Shown piece by piece: positions 46,850-56,190 of a stretch of 59,498 nucleotides of DNA (position 1 is its first letter; each line of letters starts with the position of its first letter). The DNA is taken from contig JAGWTU010000032.1 in assembly GCA_028868825.1 (NCBI GenBank), positions 1 through 59,498 on the forward strand, in the 5' to 3' direction. The notes beneath the pieces were generated by a model that was not told the DNA's origin, did not search any database, and worked only from the letters and a program-made list of their open reading frames with translations. This stretch comes from Burkholderiales bacterium. Lineage in GTDB: Bacteria; Pseudomonadota; Gammaproteobacteria; Burkholderiales; Burkholderiaceae_C. The translations under genes were made by a program, and so were the position numbers.

Positions 46850-46873
46850 AAAAAAGCACGGTCGTGCTTTTTT
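46850..46873. promoter_or_regulatory. 24-base palindrome between the oxygenase gene and etfB
   Basis: Perfect 11-base arms AAAAAAGCACG / CGTGCTTTTTT around GT. Both flanking genes point away from it, so an operator for a dimeric regulator (for example TetR type) is more likely than a terminator, although its RNA would resemble one on either strand. Confidence 0.6.
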
Positions 46874-46909
46874 ATGCTGCGACCATGAACCGGCGCGCCC
46901 CCTGGACCC

Positions 46910-46940
46910 TAGAATGCATCGGTTAACGTCAACGTCACTT
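46910..46940 (+). promoter_or_regulatory. etfB promoter -10 and ACGT repeat
   Basis: TAGAAT at 46910-46915 is a likely -10. Immediately downstream TTAACGTCAACGTCAC (46923-46938) repeats ACGT with a 6-base period, overlapping the predicted start of transcription, where a repressor would bind. The etfB ribosome binding site CAGGAG follows. Confidence 0.45.
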
Positions 46941-46959
46941 GTAGCCAGGAGCGACATTC

Positions 46960-47709
46960 ATGAAGGTGCTGGTCCCCGTCAAGCGGGTGGTCGACTACAA
47001 CGTCAAGGTGCGCGTCAAGAGCGATGGCACCGGCGTGGACATCGCCAACGTCAAGATGAGCATGAACCCGTTCGACGAGATCGCCGTCGAGGAGGCCGTG
47101 CGGCTCAAGGAGAAGGGCGTCGTGACCGAGATCGTCGCCGTCTCCTGCGGCGTCACGCAATGCCAGGAGACGCTGCGCACGGCGATGGCCATCGGCGCCG
47201 ACCGCGCCATCCTCGTCGAATGCGCCGACGAACTGCAGCCGCTGGCCGTCGCCAAGCTGCTCAAGGCGCTCGTGGACAAGGAGCAGCCCGGCCTCGTGAT
47301 CCTGGGCAAGCAGGCGATCGACGACGACTGCAACCAGACCGGCCAGATGCTGGCCGCCTTGGCCTCGCTGCCGCAGGCGACGTTCGCGTCGAAGGTCGAG
47401 ATCGCCGACGGCAAGCTCAAGGCCACGCGCGAGATCGACGGCGGATCGGAGACGCTGGAGCTGTCGCTGCCGGCCGTCATCACGACCGACCTGCGCTTGA
47501 ACGAGCCGCGCTACGTCACGCTGCCCAACATCATGAAGGCGAAGAAGAAGCCGCTCGAGATCGTCAAGCCGGCCGATCTGGGCGTCGACGTGACGCCGCG
47601 CATCAAGACGCTGAAGGTCAGCGAGCCGCCCAAGCGCGGCGCCGGGGTCAAGGTGGCCGATGTCGCCACCCTCGTCGACAAACTCAAGAACGAAGCCAAG
47701 GTGATCTGA
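46960..47709 (+). CDS. etfB: Electron transfer flavoprotein, beta subunit
   Basis: Small ETF subunit; with EtfA it accepts electrons from acyl-CoA dehydrogenases and passes them to ETF-ubiquinone oxidoreductase. The 249-residue product starts [20 protein letters not shown] and has the ETF beta signature region [11 protein letters not shown] and [19 protein letters not shown] (AMP/FAD contact). ATG 46960 follows CAGGAG. It is one base from etfA. Likely partners in this window are Ivd and the acyl-CoA dehydrogenase at 48702. Confidence 0.96.
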   Translation: MKVLVPVKRVVDYNVKVRVKSDGTGVDIANVKMSMNPFDEIAVEEAVRLKEKGVVTEIVAVSCGVTQCQETLRTAMAIGADRAILVECADELQPLAVAKLLKALVDKEQPGLVILGKQAIDDDCNQTGQMLAALASLPQATFASKVEIADGKLKATREIDGGSETLELSLPAVITTDLRLNEPRYVTLPNIMKAKKKPLEIVKPADLGVDVTPRIKTLKVSEPPKRGAGVKVADVATLVDKLKNEAKVI

Positions 47710-47710
47710 G

Positions 47711-48643
47711 ATGGCCGCTCTCGTCATAGCCGAACACGACAACGCGCACATCAAGGGCGCGACCCTCAACACCGTCACCGCGGCCCTGGCCTGCGGCGGC
47801 GAGGTGCATGTGCTGGTGGCCGGTGGCGATGCCGGTGCCGCCGCCGCGGCGGCGGCGCAGATCGCCGGCGTGGCCAAGGTGCTGCACGCCGATGCGCCGG
47901 GCTTGGCCCATGGCTTGGCCGAGACCGTCGCGCTTCAGGTCGTCGCCGTCTCCGGCCACTACAGCCACATCCTGTTCCCGGCCACGGCCGGCGGCAAGAA
48001 CGTCGCGCCGCGCGTTGCCGCGCTGCTCGACGTGGCGCAGATCAGCGATGCGACGAAGATCGTCAGCGCCGACACCTTCGAGCGCCCGATCTACGCCGGC
48101 AACGCGGTCGCCACCGTGCAGAGCCTGGACAAGATCAAGGTCATCACCGTGCGCACGACGGGCTTCGACCCGGCCGCGGCCACGGGCGGCAGCGCCGCGG
48201 TCGAGACCGTCGCCGCGACGGCCGACGGCGGCAGCAGCCGCTACCTCGGCAGCGAGATCGCGAAGAACGATCGACCCGAACTGACGGCGGCCAAGGTCAT
48301 CGTCAGCGGTGGCCGCGCGCTGGGCAGCGAAGAAAAGTTCATGTCGGTGCTGACGCCGCTGGCCGACAAGCTCGGCGCCGCGCTCGGCGCCAGCCGCGCC
48401 GCCGTCGACGCCGGCTACGCGCCCAACGACTGGCAGGTCGGGCAGACCGGCAAGATCGTTGCGCCGCAGCTCTACATCGCCTGTGGCATCAGCGGCGCGA
48501 TCCAGCATCTGGCCGGGATGAAGGACAGCAAGGTCATCGTCGCGATCAACAAGGACGCCGAGGCACCGATCTTCAGTGTCGCCGATTACGGCCTCGAAGC
48601 CGACCTGTTCACGGCCGTTCCCGAACTGGTCGAGAAACTCTGA
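47711..48643 (+). CDS. etfA: Electron transfer flavoprotein, alpha subunit
   Basis: FAD-binding ETF subunit of 310 residues. The N-terminal domain begins [19 protein letters not shown]; the C-terminal FAD domain shows [37 protein letters not shown] (split across about residues 235-265) and [23 protein letters not shown], all typical. It follows etfB by one base. A hairpin terminator lies 15 bases after its stop. Confidence 0.96.
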   Translation: MAALVIAEHDNAHIKGATLNTVTAALACGGEVHVLVAGGDAGAAAAAAAQIAGVAKVLHADAPGLAHGLAETVALQVVAVSGHYSHILFPATAGGKNVAPRVAALLDVAQISDATKIVSADTFERPIYAGNAVATVQSLDKIKVITVRTTGFDPAAATGGSAAVETVAATADGGSSRYLGSEIAKNDRPELTAAKVIVSGGRALGSEEKFMSVLTPLADKLGAALGASRAAVDAGYAPNDWQVGQTGKIVAPQLYIACGISGAIQHLAGMKDSKVIVAINKDAEAPIFSVADYGLEADLFTAVPELVEKL

Positions 48644-48658
48644 CATTCCAATCCATCC

Positions 48659-48683
48659 AGGGCGCCCGCCGAGGCGCCCTTTT
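48659..48683 (+). terminator. Intrinsic terminator between etfA and acyl-CoA dehydrogenase gene
   Basis: A perfect 8-base-pair stem AGGGCGCC / GGCGCCCT with loop CGCCGA, followed by TTT. It ends 18 bases before the next ATG, so it either closes the etfBA transcript or sets a lower level for the next gene. Confidence 0.75.
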
Positions 48684-48701
48684 CATATCCGGAGACCCCC
48701 G

Positions 48702-50477
48702 ATGAGCTACCGCGCCCCCGTCAAGGATCTGTTGTTCGTGATGAAGGAGCTGGCCGGCATCGAAGCCGCCGCCCAACTGCCCGGCCATGAGGAGGCGGGT
48801 TACGACACGGCCGCAGCCGTGCTCGAGGAATGCGCCAAGCTCGCCGAGGGCGTGATCGCGCCGCTGAACCGCGAGGGCGACAAGAACCCCTCGGCCTTCG
48901 CCAACGGCGAGGTGCGCACGACGCCGGGTTTCAAGGACGCTTTCAGGCAATACGCCGAGGGCGGCTGGCAGGGGCTGCAGCATCCGACCGAGTTCGGCGG
49001 CCAGGGCCTGTCCAAGCTGATCCACGCCGGCTGCGCCGAGATGATCAACGGCGCCAACCTCAGCTTCGCGCTGTGCCCGCTGCTGACCGATGGCGCGATC
49101 GAGGCGCTGCTGACCGCCGGCACGCCCGAGCAGCAGGCCACCTACATCCCGAAGATGGTCGACGGCAGCTGGACCGGTTCGATGAACCTGACCGAGCCCC
49201 AGGCCGGATCCGATCTGTCTCAGGTGCGCACGCGCGCCGAGCCGCAACCCGATGGCAGCTACAAGCTCTTCGGCACGAAGATCTTCATCACCTACGGCGA
49301 GCACGACCTCGCCGGCAACATCGTCCACCTCGTGCTCGCGCGCGTCGCCGGCGCGCCCGATGGCGTGAAGGGCATCTCGCTCTTCATCTGCCCCAAGGTG
49401 CTGGCCGACGGCAGCCGCAACGACGTCCATTGCGTGAGCATCGAGCACAAGCTCGGCATCAAGGCCAGTCCGACCGCGGTGCTGCAGTACGGCGACCATG
49501 GCGGCGCCGTCGGCTACCTCGTCGGCCAGGAGAACCGCGGCCTCGAGTACATGTTCATCATGATGAACGCGGCGCGCTTCGGCGTCGGCCTGCAGGGCAT
49601 CGGCCTAGCCGAACATGCCTACCAGCAGGCGGTGGACTATGCGCGCGACCGCGTGCAGAGCCGGCCCGTCGACGGCTCGCTGCCGGCCGCCGCGGCCATC
49701 ATCCACCACCCCGATGTGCGCCGCATGCTGATGACGATGCGCGCCCACACCGAGGGCTGCCGCGCGCTCGCGCTCGTCGCCGCGGCGGCCTACGACGCGG
49801 CCCATGCGCACCCGGATGCCGAGGCGCGCAAGCAGAACCAGACCTTCTACGAATTCCTCGTCCCGCTCGTCAAGGGCTACAGCACCGAGATGAGCCTCGA
49901 GGTCGCGAGCCTGGGCGTGCAGGTCCACGGCGGCATGGGCTTCATCGAGGAGACCGGCGCCGCCCAGCATCTGCGCGACGCCAAGATCCTGACGATCTAC
50001 GAGGGCACGACCGCGATCCAGGCCAACGACCTCGTCGGCCGCAAGACCGGACGCGACGGCGGCGCCACGGCGCGCGGCATCGCGGCCCAGGTCGAGGCGA
50101 CCGAGGCCGCGCTGGCGGCGCGAGCCAGCGCCGACGGCAAGGCGGTCGCCAAGCGGCTCGCGGCCGCGCGCATGGCCTTTCTCGACGTCGTGGACTTCAT
50201 GTGCGCGCAGTCGCGCTCGCATCCGAACGCCGCCTACGCCGGCAGCGTGCCTTATCTGATGCTCGCCGGCAGCCTGCTCGCCGGCTGGCAGATGGCGCGC
50301 GCGCTGATCGCCGCCGAGGACCGGATCGCGGCCGGCCAGGACGTCGAATTCATGAAGGCCAAGGTCGTCACGGCGCGCTTCTACGCCGACCATATCCTCG
50401 TCAAGGCCGGTGCGCTGCGCGACAGCATCGTCGACGGCGCCGACGCCGTCACGGCGCTGGCGCTGGAGTCGTTCTGA
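48702..50477 (+). CDS. Acyl-CoA dehydrogenase with extended C-terminal domain
   Basis: A 591-residue FAD-dependent acyl-CoA dehydrogenase of the long (about 600 residue) bacterial type, with the dehydrogenase core plus a C-terminal helical domain. Visible are MNLTEPQAGSDLSQVRTRA (substrate/FAD loop), FITYGEHDLA, the HGGMGFIEETGAAQHLRDAKI and YEGTTAIQANDLVGRK segments with the expected catalytic Glu in TIYEGT, and the extra C-terminal helices. The position after etfBA supports a role in fatty-acid beta-oxidation; chain length is unknown. Its stop overlaps the next start by one base (TGATG). Confidence 0.92.
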   Translation: MSYRAPVKDLLFVMKELAGIEAAAQLPGHEEAGYDTAAAVLEECAKLAEGVIAPLNREGDKNPSAFANGEVRTTPGFKDAFRQYAEGGWQGLQHPTEFGGQGLSKLIHAGCAEMINGANLSFALCPLLTDGAIEALLTAGTPEQQATYIPKMVDGSWTGSMNLTEPQAGSDLSQVRTRAEPQPDGSYKLFGTKIFITYGEHDLAGNIVHLVLARVAGAPDGVKGISLFICPKVLADGSRNDVHCVSIEHKLGIKASPTAVLQYGDHGGAVGYLVGQENRGLEYMFIMMNAARFGVGLQGIGLAEHAYQQAVDYARDRVQSRPVDGSLPAAAAIIHHPDVRRMLMTMRAHTEGCRALALVAAAAYDAAHAHPDAEARKQNQTFYEFLVPLVKGYSTEMSLEVASLGVQVHGGMGFIEETGAAQHLRDAKILTIYEGTTAIQANDLVGRKTGRDGGATARGIAAQVEATEAALAARASADGKAVAKRLAAARMAFLDVVDFMCAQSRSHPNAAYAGSVPYLMLAGSLLAGWQMARALIAAEDRIAAGQDVEFMKAKVVTARFYADHILVKAGALRDSIVDGADAVTALALESF

Positions 50478-51442
50478 TGGCGCTGCCCGAGGTGCTGCGG
50501 CGCGTGCCGCTGCCGATCATTGGCGCGCCGCTGTTCATCGTCAGCAACCCGAAGCTGGTGATCGCGCAATGCCAGGCCGGCATCGTCGGCAGCGTGCCGG
50601 CGCTGAATGCGCGCCCGGCGTCGCAGCTCGACGACTGGCTGGCCGAGATCGACGAGACGCTCGCGGCCTGGGACCGCGACCATCCCGACCGCAAGGCGGC
50701 ACCTTATGCGATCAACCAGATCGTGCACAAGAGCAACGACCGGCTCGAGCAGGACCTCGCCGTCTGCGCCAAGTACCGGGTGCCCATCGTCATCACCTCG
50801 CTGGGCGCGCGCACCGATGTCAACGAGGCGGTGCATGGCTGGGGCGGCGTCGTGCTGCACGACGTCATCAACGACGCGTTCGCGCGCAAGGCCGTCGACA
50901 AGGGCGCCGATGGCCTGATCGCCGTGGCCGCCGGCGCCGGCGGCCATGCCGGCGTGAAGAGCCCGTTCGCTCTGATCCAGGAGATCCGCGCCTGGTTCGA
51001 CGGCCCGGTTGCGCTCTCGGGCGCCATCGCCAGCGGCGACGCCGTGCTCGCGGCGCTGGCCTGCGGTGCCGATTTCGCCTACATCGGCTCGGCCTTCATC
51101 GCCACGCTGGAGGCGAACGCGTCGGCGGCCTACAAGCAATGCATCGTCGACAGCACGAGCGACGACATCGTCTACTCGAACCTGTTCACCGGCGTGCACG
51201 GCAATTACCTGAAGGCCAGCATCGCCGCCGCCGGTCTCGATCCCGACCATCTGCCCGAAAGCGATCCGAGCAAGATGAATTTCGGCGGCGGCGAGGGCGC
51301 CAAGAAGGCCTGGAAGGACATCTGGGGCTGCGGCCAGGGCATCGCCGCCGTGAAGGACGTCGTCCCGGCGGCCGAACTGGTCGCGCGGCTCGCGCGCGAG
51401 CTGCGGGCGGCGCGCCGCCGCGTCGAGGCGCGGCTGGCCTGA
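50477..51442 (+). CDS. Nitronate monooxygenase / 2-nitropropane dioxygenase family protein
   Basis: A 321-residue FMN TIM-barrel protein. Conserved segments are PIIGAPLFIVSNPKLVIAQ, GIVGSVPALNAR, the FMN/phosphate segments VAAGAGGHAG and LSGAIASGDAVLAALACGADF, and YIGSAFIATLEA. Family members oxidise nitronates, and related FabK-type proteins reduce enoyl-ACP; context after an acyl-CoA dehydrogenase suggests a link to lipid metabolism but does not prove it. It is translationally coupled to the dehydrogenase gene. Confidence 0.88.
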   Translation: MALPEVLRRVPLPIIGAPLFIVSNPKLVIAQCQAGIVGSVPALNARPASQLDDWLAEIDETLAAWDRDHPDRKAAPYAINQIVHKSNDRLEQDLAVCAKYRVPIVITSLGARTDVNEAVHGWGGVVLHDVINDAFARKAVDKGADGLIAVAAGAGGHAGVKSPFALIQEIRAWFDGPVALSGAIASGDAVLAALACGADFAYIGSAFIATLEANASAAYKQCIVDSTSDDIVYSNLFTGVHGNYLKASIAAAGLDPDHLPESDPSKMNFGGGEGAKKAWKDIWGCGQGIAAVKDVVPAAELVARLARELRAARRRVEARLA

Positions 51443-51454
51443 TCCGGCTGCATT

Positions 51455-51784
51455 TCAGCCCGGTATCAGGTCCGAATCGCAGCCGCTGCCCGAGGCGATC
51501 CAGCGCAGGGCCAGCTGGCGCGCCCAGGCCGCCGGCAGCCAGGGCAGCCAACGCCGCGGCGCTTCGACGACGCCGCAGCGGTAGCGGCGCTCGCTGTCGC
51601 TCCAGATCAAGGCCGCGCAGGCGCCGCGCAGGCGCCGGCCGGCGAGCATGCCCAGCGGGCAGGGCGCGGCCGCGCAGCAAAGGCCGCAGCCGTTGCAAGG
51701 CTCGCCCTCGGCCGGCTTGGCGGGCGCCGCCACGTGCAGCATGACGACGCGCCGCCCCGGCGCCGGAACTCGTTCGGAGCGCAT
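51455..51784 (-). CDS. Small Cys-cluster protein (YkgJ-like)
   Basis: A protein of about 109 residues with a compact cysteine cluster, CNGCGLCCAAAPCPLG, plus later Cys residues (GACAALIW, RYRCGVVE, SGCDSD), suggesting a bound metal or iron-sulfur centre. The start is uncertain: ATG 51784 is used, with GTG 51808 and ATG 51742 as alternatives. It converges on the nitronate monooxygenase-like gene with a 12-base gap. Function unknown. Confidence 0.72.
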   Translation of the reverse strand: MRSERVPAPGRRVVMLHVAAPAKPAEGEPCNGCGLCCAAAPCPLGMLAGRRLRGACAALIWSDSERRYRCGVVEAPRRWLPWLPAAWARQLALRWIASGSGCDSDLIPG

Positions 51785-51990
51785 GTGCGAAGTTTCAGGC
51801 GCCGCCACTGCCGTTTGTCAGCAAAACAGCAGGGATGGCGATGTCCAATTGCGGCAGAGAACAAAACCGCGTCGGTGCTACAGTCACCGGCTGAGACAAG
51901 TTCCAGGTCCTTCCCGTCCCCTTGCTGAGTAGTGAGACATGCAGCAAGGCGGGTCGCAATCCGCCAACCGGTGCAGCCGGGGCCGCGGAA

Positions 51991-52002
51991 GGTTGATCAA
52001 CC
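51991..52002. promoter_or_regulatory. Palindrome in the 2-oxoglutarate dehydrogenase leader
   Basis: GGTTGATCAACC, a perfect 12-base palindrome 42 bases before the odhA ATG. A possible -10 (TACAGT, 51879-51884) lies about 160 bases before the gene, which would place the palindrome in the 5' untranslated region. Otherwise the 260-base gap shows no gene. Confidence 0.3.
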
Positions 52003-52044
52003 CATCAGAGCTCCGGCAAACCTGGGGCGCAAGGTGAGCGAAAG

Positions 52045-54903
52045 ATGATGCAGCAATACAGGTCCAACTCGTACCTGTTCGGTGGCAATGCACCGTACGT
52101 CGAGGAGTTGTACGAGGCCTACCTCGACAACCCGGGCAGCGTGCCCGACAACTGGCGGACCTATTTCGACAACCTCCAGCATGTGCCCGCCGCCGACGGC
52201 AGCGAGGCGCGCGATGTCGCCCATGCGCCGGTCGTCGAATCGTTCGCCCAGCGCGCCAAGGCCAACGCCTTTGCGCTGAAGGCCAGCGAGGCCGACCTCG
52301 CCGTCGCCCGCAAGCAGGTCCATGTCCAGAGCCTGATCGCTGCCTACCGCTTCCTCGGTTCGCGCTGGGCCGACCTCGACCCGCTCAAGCGCACCGAGCG
52401 CCCCCGCATCCCCGAACTCGAACCGGCGTTCTACGACCTGTCCGAGTCCGACATGGACATCTCGTTCTCGGCCGCGAACACCTATTTCAGCAAGGCCGAG
52501 CACCTGACGCTGCGCGAGATCCTGCAGGCGCTGCGCGAGACCTATTGCGGCACCGTCGGCGCCGAATACATGCATTGCACCGACCCGGCCGAGAAGCGCT
52601 GGTGGCAGGAGCGGCTCGAATCGGTGCGCAGCAAGCCGACGTTCAGCGCTGCCGAGAAGACCCATATCCTCGACCGCCTGACCGCGGCCGAAGGCCTCGA
52701 GCGCTATCTGCACACGAAGTACGTCGGCCAGAAGCGCTTCTCGCTCGAAGGCGGCGAGAGCTTCATCCCGAGCATGGACGAAGTCGTGCAGCGCGCCGGC
52801 ACGCTGGGCGTGCAGGAGATCGTCATCGGCATGGCGCACCGCGGCCGGCTGAACGTGCTCGTGAACACGCTGGGCAAGATGCCGGCCGACCTGTTCGCCG
52901 AGTTCGACCACACGGCACCCGAGGCGCTGCCCTCGGGCGACGTCAAGTACCACCAGGGCTTCTCGAGCGACGTCACGACGCCCGGCGGCCCGGTGCACCT
53001 GAGCCTGGCGTTCAACCCCTCGCACCTCGAGATCGTCAACCCGGTCGTCGAGGGTTCGGTGAAGGCGCGCATGGACCGCCGCGGCGACAAGACCGGCAAC
53101 CAGGTGTTGCCGGTGCTCGTCCATGGCGACGCCGCCTTCGCCGGCCAGGGCGTGATCATGGAAACGCTGGCGCTGGCGCAGACGCGCGGCTACTACACCG
53201 GCGGCACGGTGCATCTGGTCGTCAACAACCAGATCGGCTTCACGACCAGCGACCCGCGCGACACGCGCAGCACGCTTTACTGCACCGACGTCGTCAAGAT
53301 GATCGAGGCGCCGGTGCTGCACGTCAACGGCGACGACCCCGAGGCCGTCGTCTGGTGCACACAGCTGGCGATGGACTACCGCCAGCGCTTCCGCAAGGAC
53401 GTCGTCGTCGACATCGTCTGCTTCCGCAAGCTCGGCCACAACGAGCAGGACACGCCGAGCCTGACGCAGCCGCTGATGTACAAGAAGATCGGCCAGCATC
53501 CGGGCACGCGCAAGCTCTACGGCGACAAGCTCGTGACCCAGGGCGTGCTGCCGGCGACCGGCCCAGACGACATGGTCAAGGCCTTCCGTGCCGCGATGGA
53601 CGAGGGCCGCCACACGGCCGATCCGGTGCTGACGAACTTCAAGAGCAAGTACGCCGTCGACTGGGCGCCCTTCCTCGGCAAGAAGTGGACCGATGCCGCC
53701 GACACCGCGCTGCCGCTGGCCGAGGTCAAGCGACTGGCCGAGCGGCTGACGACGATTCCCGGCAACTTCAAGGTGCATCCGCTGGTCGAGAAGGTCGTCG
53801 CCGACCGCGCGGCGATGGGCCGCGGCGAGATCAACGTCGACTGGGGCATGGGCGAGACGCTGGCCTACGCGTCGCTGGTGGCCAGCGGCTACGGCGTGCG
53901 GCTGTCGGGCGAGGACTGCGGACGCGGGACGTTCACGCACCGCCACGCCGTGCTGCACGACCAGAACCGCGAGAAATGGGACATCGGCACCTACGTGCCG
54001 CTGCAGAACGTCGCCGACGGCCAGGCGCCGTTCGTCGTCATCGATTCGCTGCTCTCCGAAGAGGCGGTGCTCGGCTTCGAATACGGCTATGCCAGTGCCG
54101 AACCCAACACGCTGACGATCTGGGAGGCGCAGTTCGGCGACTTCGTCAACGGCGCCCAGGTCGTGATCGACCAGTTCATCGCCAGCGGCGAGGTCAAGTG
54201 GGGCCGCGTCAACGGCCTCACGCTGATGCTGCCGCATGGCTACGAAGGGCAGGGGCCCGAGCACAGCTCGGCGCGCGTCGAGCGCTTCATGCAGCTCGCC
54301 GCCGACAACAACATGCAGATCGTGCAGCCGACCTCGGCGAGCCAGATCTTCCACCTGTTGCGCCGGCAGATGGTGCGCCAGTTCCGCAAGCCGCTGGTGA
54401 TCTTCACGCCCAAGTCGCTGCTGCGCGCCAAGGACGCGACCTCGCCGCTGGCCGAATTCACGAAGGGTGAATTCAAGACCGTGATCGGCCCGAACCGGCC
54501 CGACATCGAGGCCGACAAGGTCAAGCGCGTGATCTGCTGCTCGGGCAAGGTCGCCTACGACCTGATGCGCAAGCGCGAGGAGAGGAAGGCCACCGACGTC
54601 GCGATCCTGCGCGTCGAACAGCTCTATCCGTTTCCGCACAAGGCCTTCGGCGCCGAGATGAAGCGCTTCCCGAATGCGAGCGAGGTCGTCTGGTGCCAGG
54701 ACGAGCCGCAGAACCAGGGCGCCTGGTTCTTCGTCCAGCATTACGTGCACGAGAACATGCTCGACGGCCAGAAGCTCGGCTATGCCGGCAGGCCCGCGAG
54801 CGCCTCGCCCGCGGTCGGCTATTCGCACCTGCACCAGGAGCAGCAGAAGGCGCTGCTCGAGCAGGCCTTCGGCAAGCTCAAGGGCTTCGTCCTCGCGAAA
54901 TAA
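52045..54903 (+). CDS. odhA: 2-oxoglutarate dehydrogenase E1 component
   Basis: TPP-dependent decarboxylase of the 2-oxoglutarate dehydrogenase complex in the TCA cycle (also called sucA). The 952-residue product has the N-terminal E2-binding helix region ([18 protein letters not shown]), active-site [14 protein letters not shown], the TPP/Mg motif [23 protein letters not shown], and the C-terminal transketolase part with [17 protein letters not shown] and the [11 protein letters not shown] segment. It leads a tight operon with odhB and lpdA. Confidence 0.97.
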   Translation: MMQQYRSNSYLFGGNAPYVEELYEAYLDNPGSVPDNWRTYFDNLQHVPAADGSEARDVAHAPVVESFAQRAKANAFALKASEADLAVARKQVHVQSLIAAYRFLGSRWADLDPLKRTERPRIPELEPAFYDLSESDMDISFSAANTYFSKAEHLTLREILQALRETYCGTVGAEYMHCTDPAEKRWWQERLESVRSKPTFSAAEKTHILDRLTAAEGLERYLHTKYVGQKRFSLEGGESFIPSMDEVVQRAGTLGVQEIVIGMAHRGRLNVLVNTLGKMPADLFAEFDHTAPEALPSGDVKYHQGFSSDVTTPGGPVHLSLAFNPSHLEIVNPVVEGSVKARMDRRGDKTGNQVLPVLVHGDAAFAGQGVIMETLALAQTRGYYTGGTVHLVVNNQIGFTTSDPRDTRSTLYCTDVVKMIEAPVLHVNGDDPEAVVWCTQLAMDYRQRFRKDVVVDIVCFRKLGHNEQDTPSLTQPLMYKKIGQHPGTRKLYGDKLVTQGVLPATGPDDMVKAFRAAMDEGRHTADPVLTNFKSKYAVDWAPFLGKKWTDAADTALPLAEVKRLAERLTTIPGNFKVHPLVEKVVADRAAMGRGEINVDWGMGETLAYASLVASGYGVRLSGEDCGRGTFTHRHAVLHDQNREKWDIGTYVPLQNVADGQAPFVVIDSLLSEEAVLGFEYGYASAEPNTLTIWEAQFGDFVNGAQVVIDQFIASGEVKWGRVNGLTLMLPHGYEGQGPEHSSARVERFMQLAADNNMQIVQPTSASQIFHLLRRQMVRQFRKPLVIFTPKSLLRAKDATSPLAEFTKGEFKTVIGPNRPDIEADKVKRVICCSGKVAYDLMRKREERKATDVAILRVEQLYPFPHKAFGAEMKRFPNASEVVWCQDEPQNQGAWFFVQHYVHENMLDGQKLGYAGRPASASPAVGYSHLHQEQQKALLEQAFGKLKGFVLAK

Positions 54904-54920
54904 ACAATTCGAGAACTCAA

Positions 54921-56180
54921 ATGGCAATCGTAGAAGTCAAGGTTCCTCAACTCTCCGAATCGGTCGCCGAGGCCACCCTGCTGACCTGGAAGAAGAAGCC
55001 GGGCGAGGCCGTCGCGATGGACGAGATCCTGGTCGAGATCGAGACCGACAAGGTCGTGCTCGAGGTGCCGGCGCCGGCCGCCGGCGTGATGGCCGAGCAT
55101 GTCCAGCCCGATGGCGCGACGGTCACCGCCGAGCAGGTCATCGCCCGCATCGACACCGAAGGCAAGGCCGGCGCCGCGGCGGCTTCTGCTGCGAGTGCCC
55201 CGGCTGCGGCCGCGGCGCCTGCGGCTGCAGCGCCCGCATCCACCGGCAAGACTGGCGTCGCGATGCCGGCCGCGGCCAAGCTGATGGCCGACAACGCACT
55301 GGCCGCCGGATCGGTCGCCGGCACCGGCAAGGACGGCCGCGTCACCAAGGGCGACGTGCTCGGCGCGCTGGCCGCACCCCAGGCCGCGCCCGTCGCTGCC
55401 CCGGTGGCAGCGCCGGTCAACGCCGCCGTCGCGCGGCCGCTGCCTGCGGTCGCCGCGCCGCCGGCGCTCAACCTCGGCGACCGCCCCGAGCAGCGCGTGC
55501 CGATGTCGCGCCTGCGTGCGCGCATCGCCGAGCGCCTCGTGCAGTCGCAGTCGACGAACGCCATCCTGACGACCTTCAACGAGGTCAACATGGCGCCGGT
55601 GATGGAAATGCGCAAGCGCTTCCAGGACCGCTTCGAGAAGGAGCATGGCGTCAAGCTCGGCTTCATGAGCTTCTTCGTCAAGGCGGCCGTCGCGGCGCTG
55701 AAGAAGTACCCGATCGTCAACGCCAGCGTCGATGGCAACGACATCGTCTACCACGGCTATTTCGACATCGGCATCGCCGTCGGTTCGCCGCGCGGCCTCG
55801 TCGTGCCGGTCATCCGCAATGCCGACCAGATGAGCTTCGCCGACATCGAGAAGAAGATCGCCGAATTCGGCGCCAAGGCCAAGGACGGCAAGCTCGGCAT
55901 CGACGAGCTCACCGGCGGCACCTTCAGCATCAGCAACGGCGGCACCTTCGGCTCGATGCTCTCGACGCCCATCATCAACCCGCCGCAGTCGGCCATCCTC
56001 GGCGTCCACGCGACCAAGGACCGCGCCGTCGTCGAGAACGGGCAGGTCGTCGTGCGGCCGATGAACTACCTCGCGATGTCGTACGACCACCGCATCATCG
56101 ACGGCCGCGAGGCCGTGCTCGCGCTGGTGACGATGAAGGAAGCGCTCGAAGATCCTTCGCGGCTGCTGTTCGACATCTGA
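54921..56180 (+). CDS. odhB: Dihydrolipoyllysine-residue succinyltransferase (E2)
   Basis: Core E2 enzyme that transfers the succinyl group to CoA. The 419-residue product has one lipoyl domain with the lipoylated lysine in [11 protein letters not shown] (Lys44), an Ala/Pro-rich linker, the peripheral-subunit-binding domain ([21 protein letters not shown], about 115-150), a second Ala-rich linker, and the catalytic domain ending in [13 protein letters not shown] with the active His and Asp. ATG 54921 is 17 bases after odhA. Also called sucB. Confidence 0.97.
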   Translation: MAIVEVKVPQLSESVAEATLLTWKKKPGEAVAMDEILVEIETDKVVLEVPAPAAGVMAEHVQPDGATVTAEQVIARIDTEGKAGAAAASAASAPAAAAAPAAAAPASTGKTGVAMPAAAKLMADNALAAGSVAGTGKDGRVTKGDVLGALAAPQAAPVAAPVAAPVNAAVARPLPAVAAPPALNLGDRPEQRVPMSRLRARIAERLVQSQSTNAILTTFNEVNMAPVMEMRKRFQDRFEKEHGVKLGFMSFFVKAAVAALKKYPIVNASVDGNDIVYHGYFDIGIAVGSPRGLVVPVIRNADQMSFADIEKKIAEFGAKAKDGKLGIDELTGGTFSISNGGTFGSMLSTPIINPPQSAILGVHATKDRAVVENGQVVVRPMNYLAMSYDHRIIDGREAVLALVTMKEALEDPSRLLFDI

Positions 56181-56190
56181 GGCCGCGGCG

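Noticed and set aside
46850..46873. Reading the etf palindrome as an intrinsic terminator
   Set aside because: Both neighbouring genes are transcribed away from it, so neither needs termination there; an operator is the better explanation.
51997..54927. A 976-codon minus-strand frame opposite odhA
   Set aside because: It mirrors the codon usage of odhA; Arg/Val/His/Asp-rich without motif structure.
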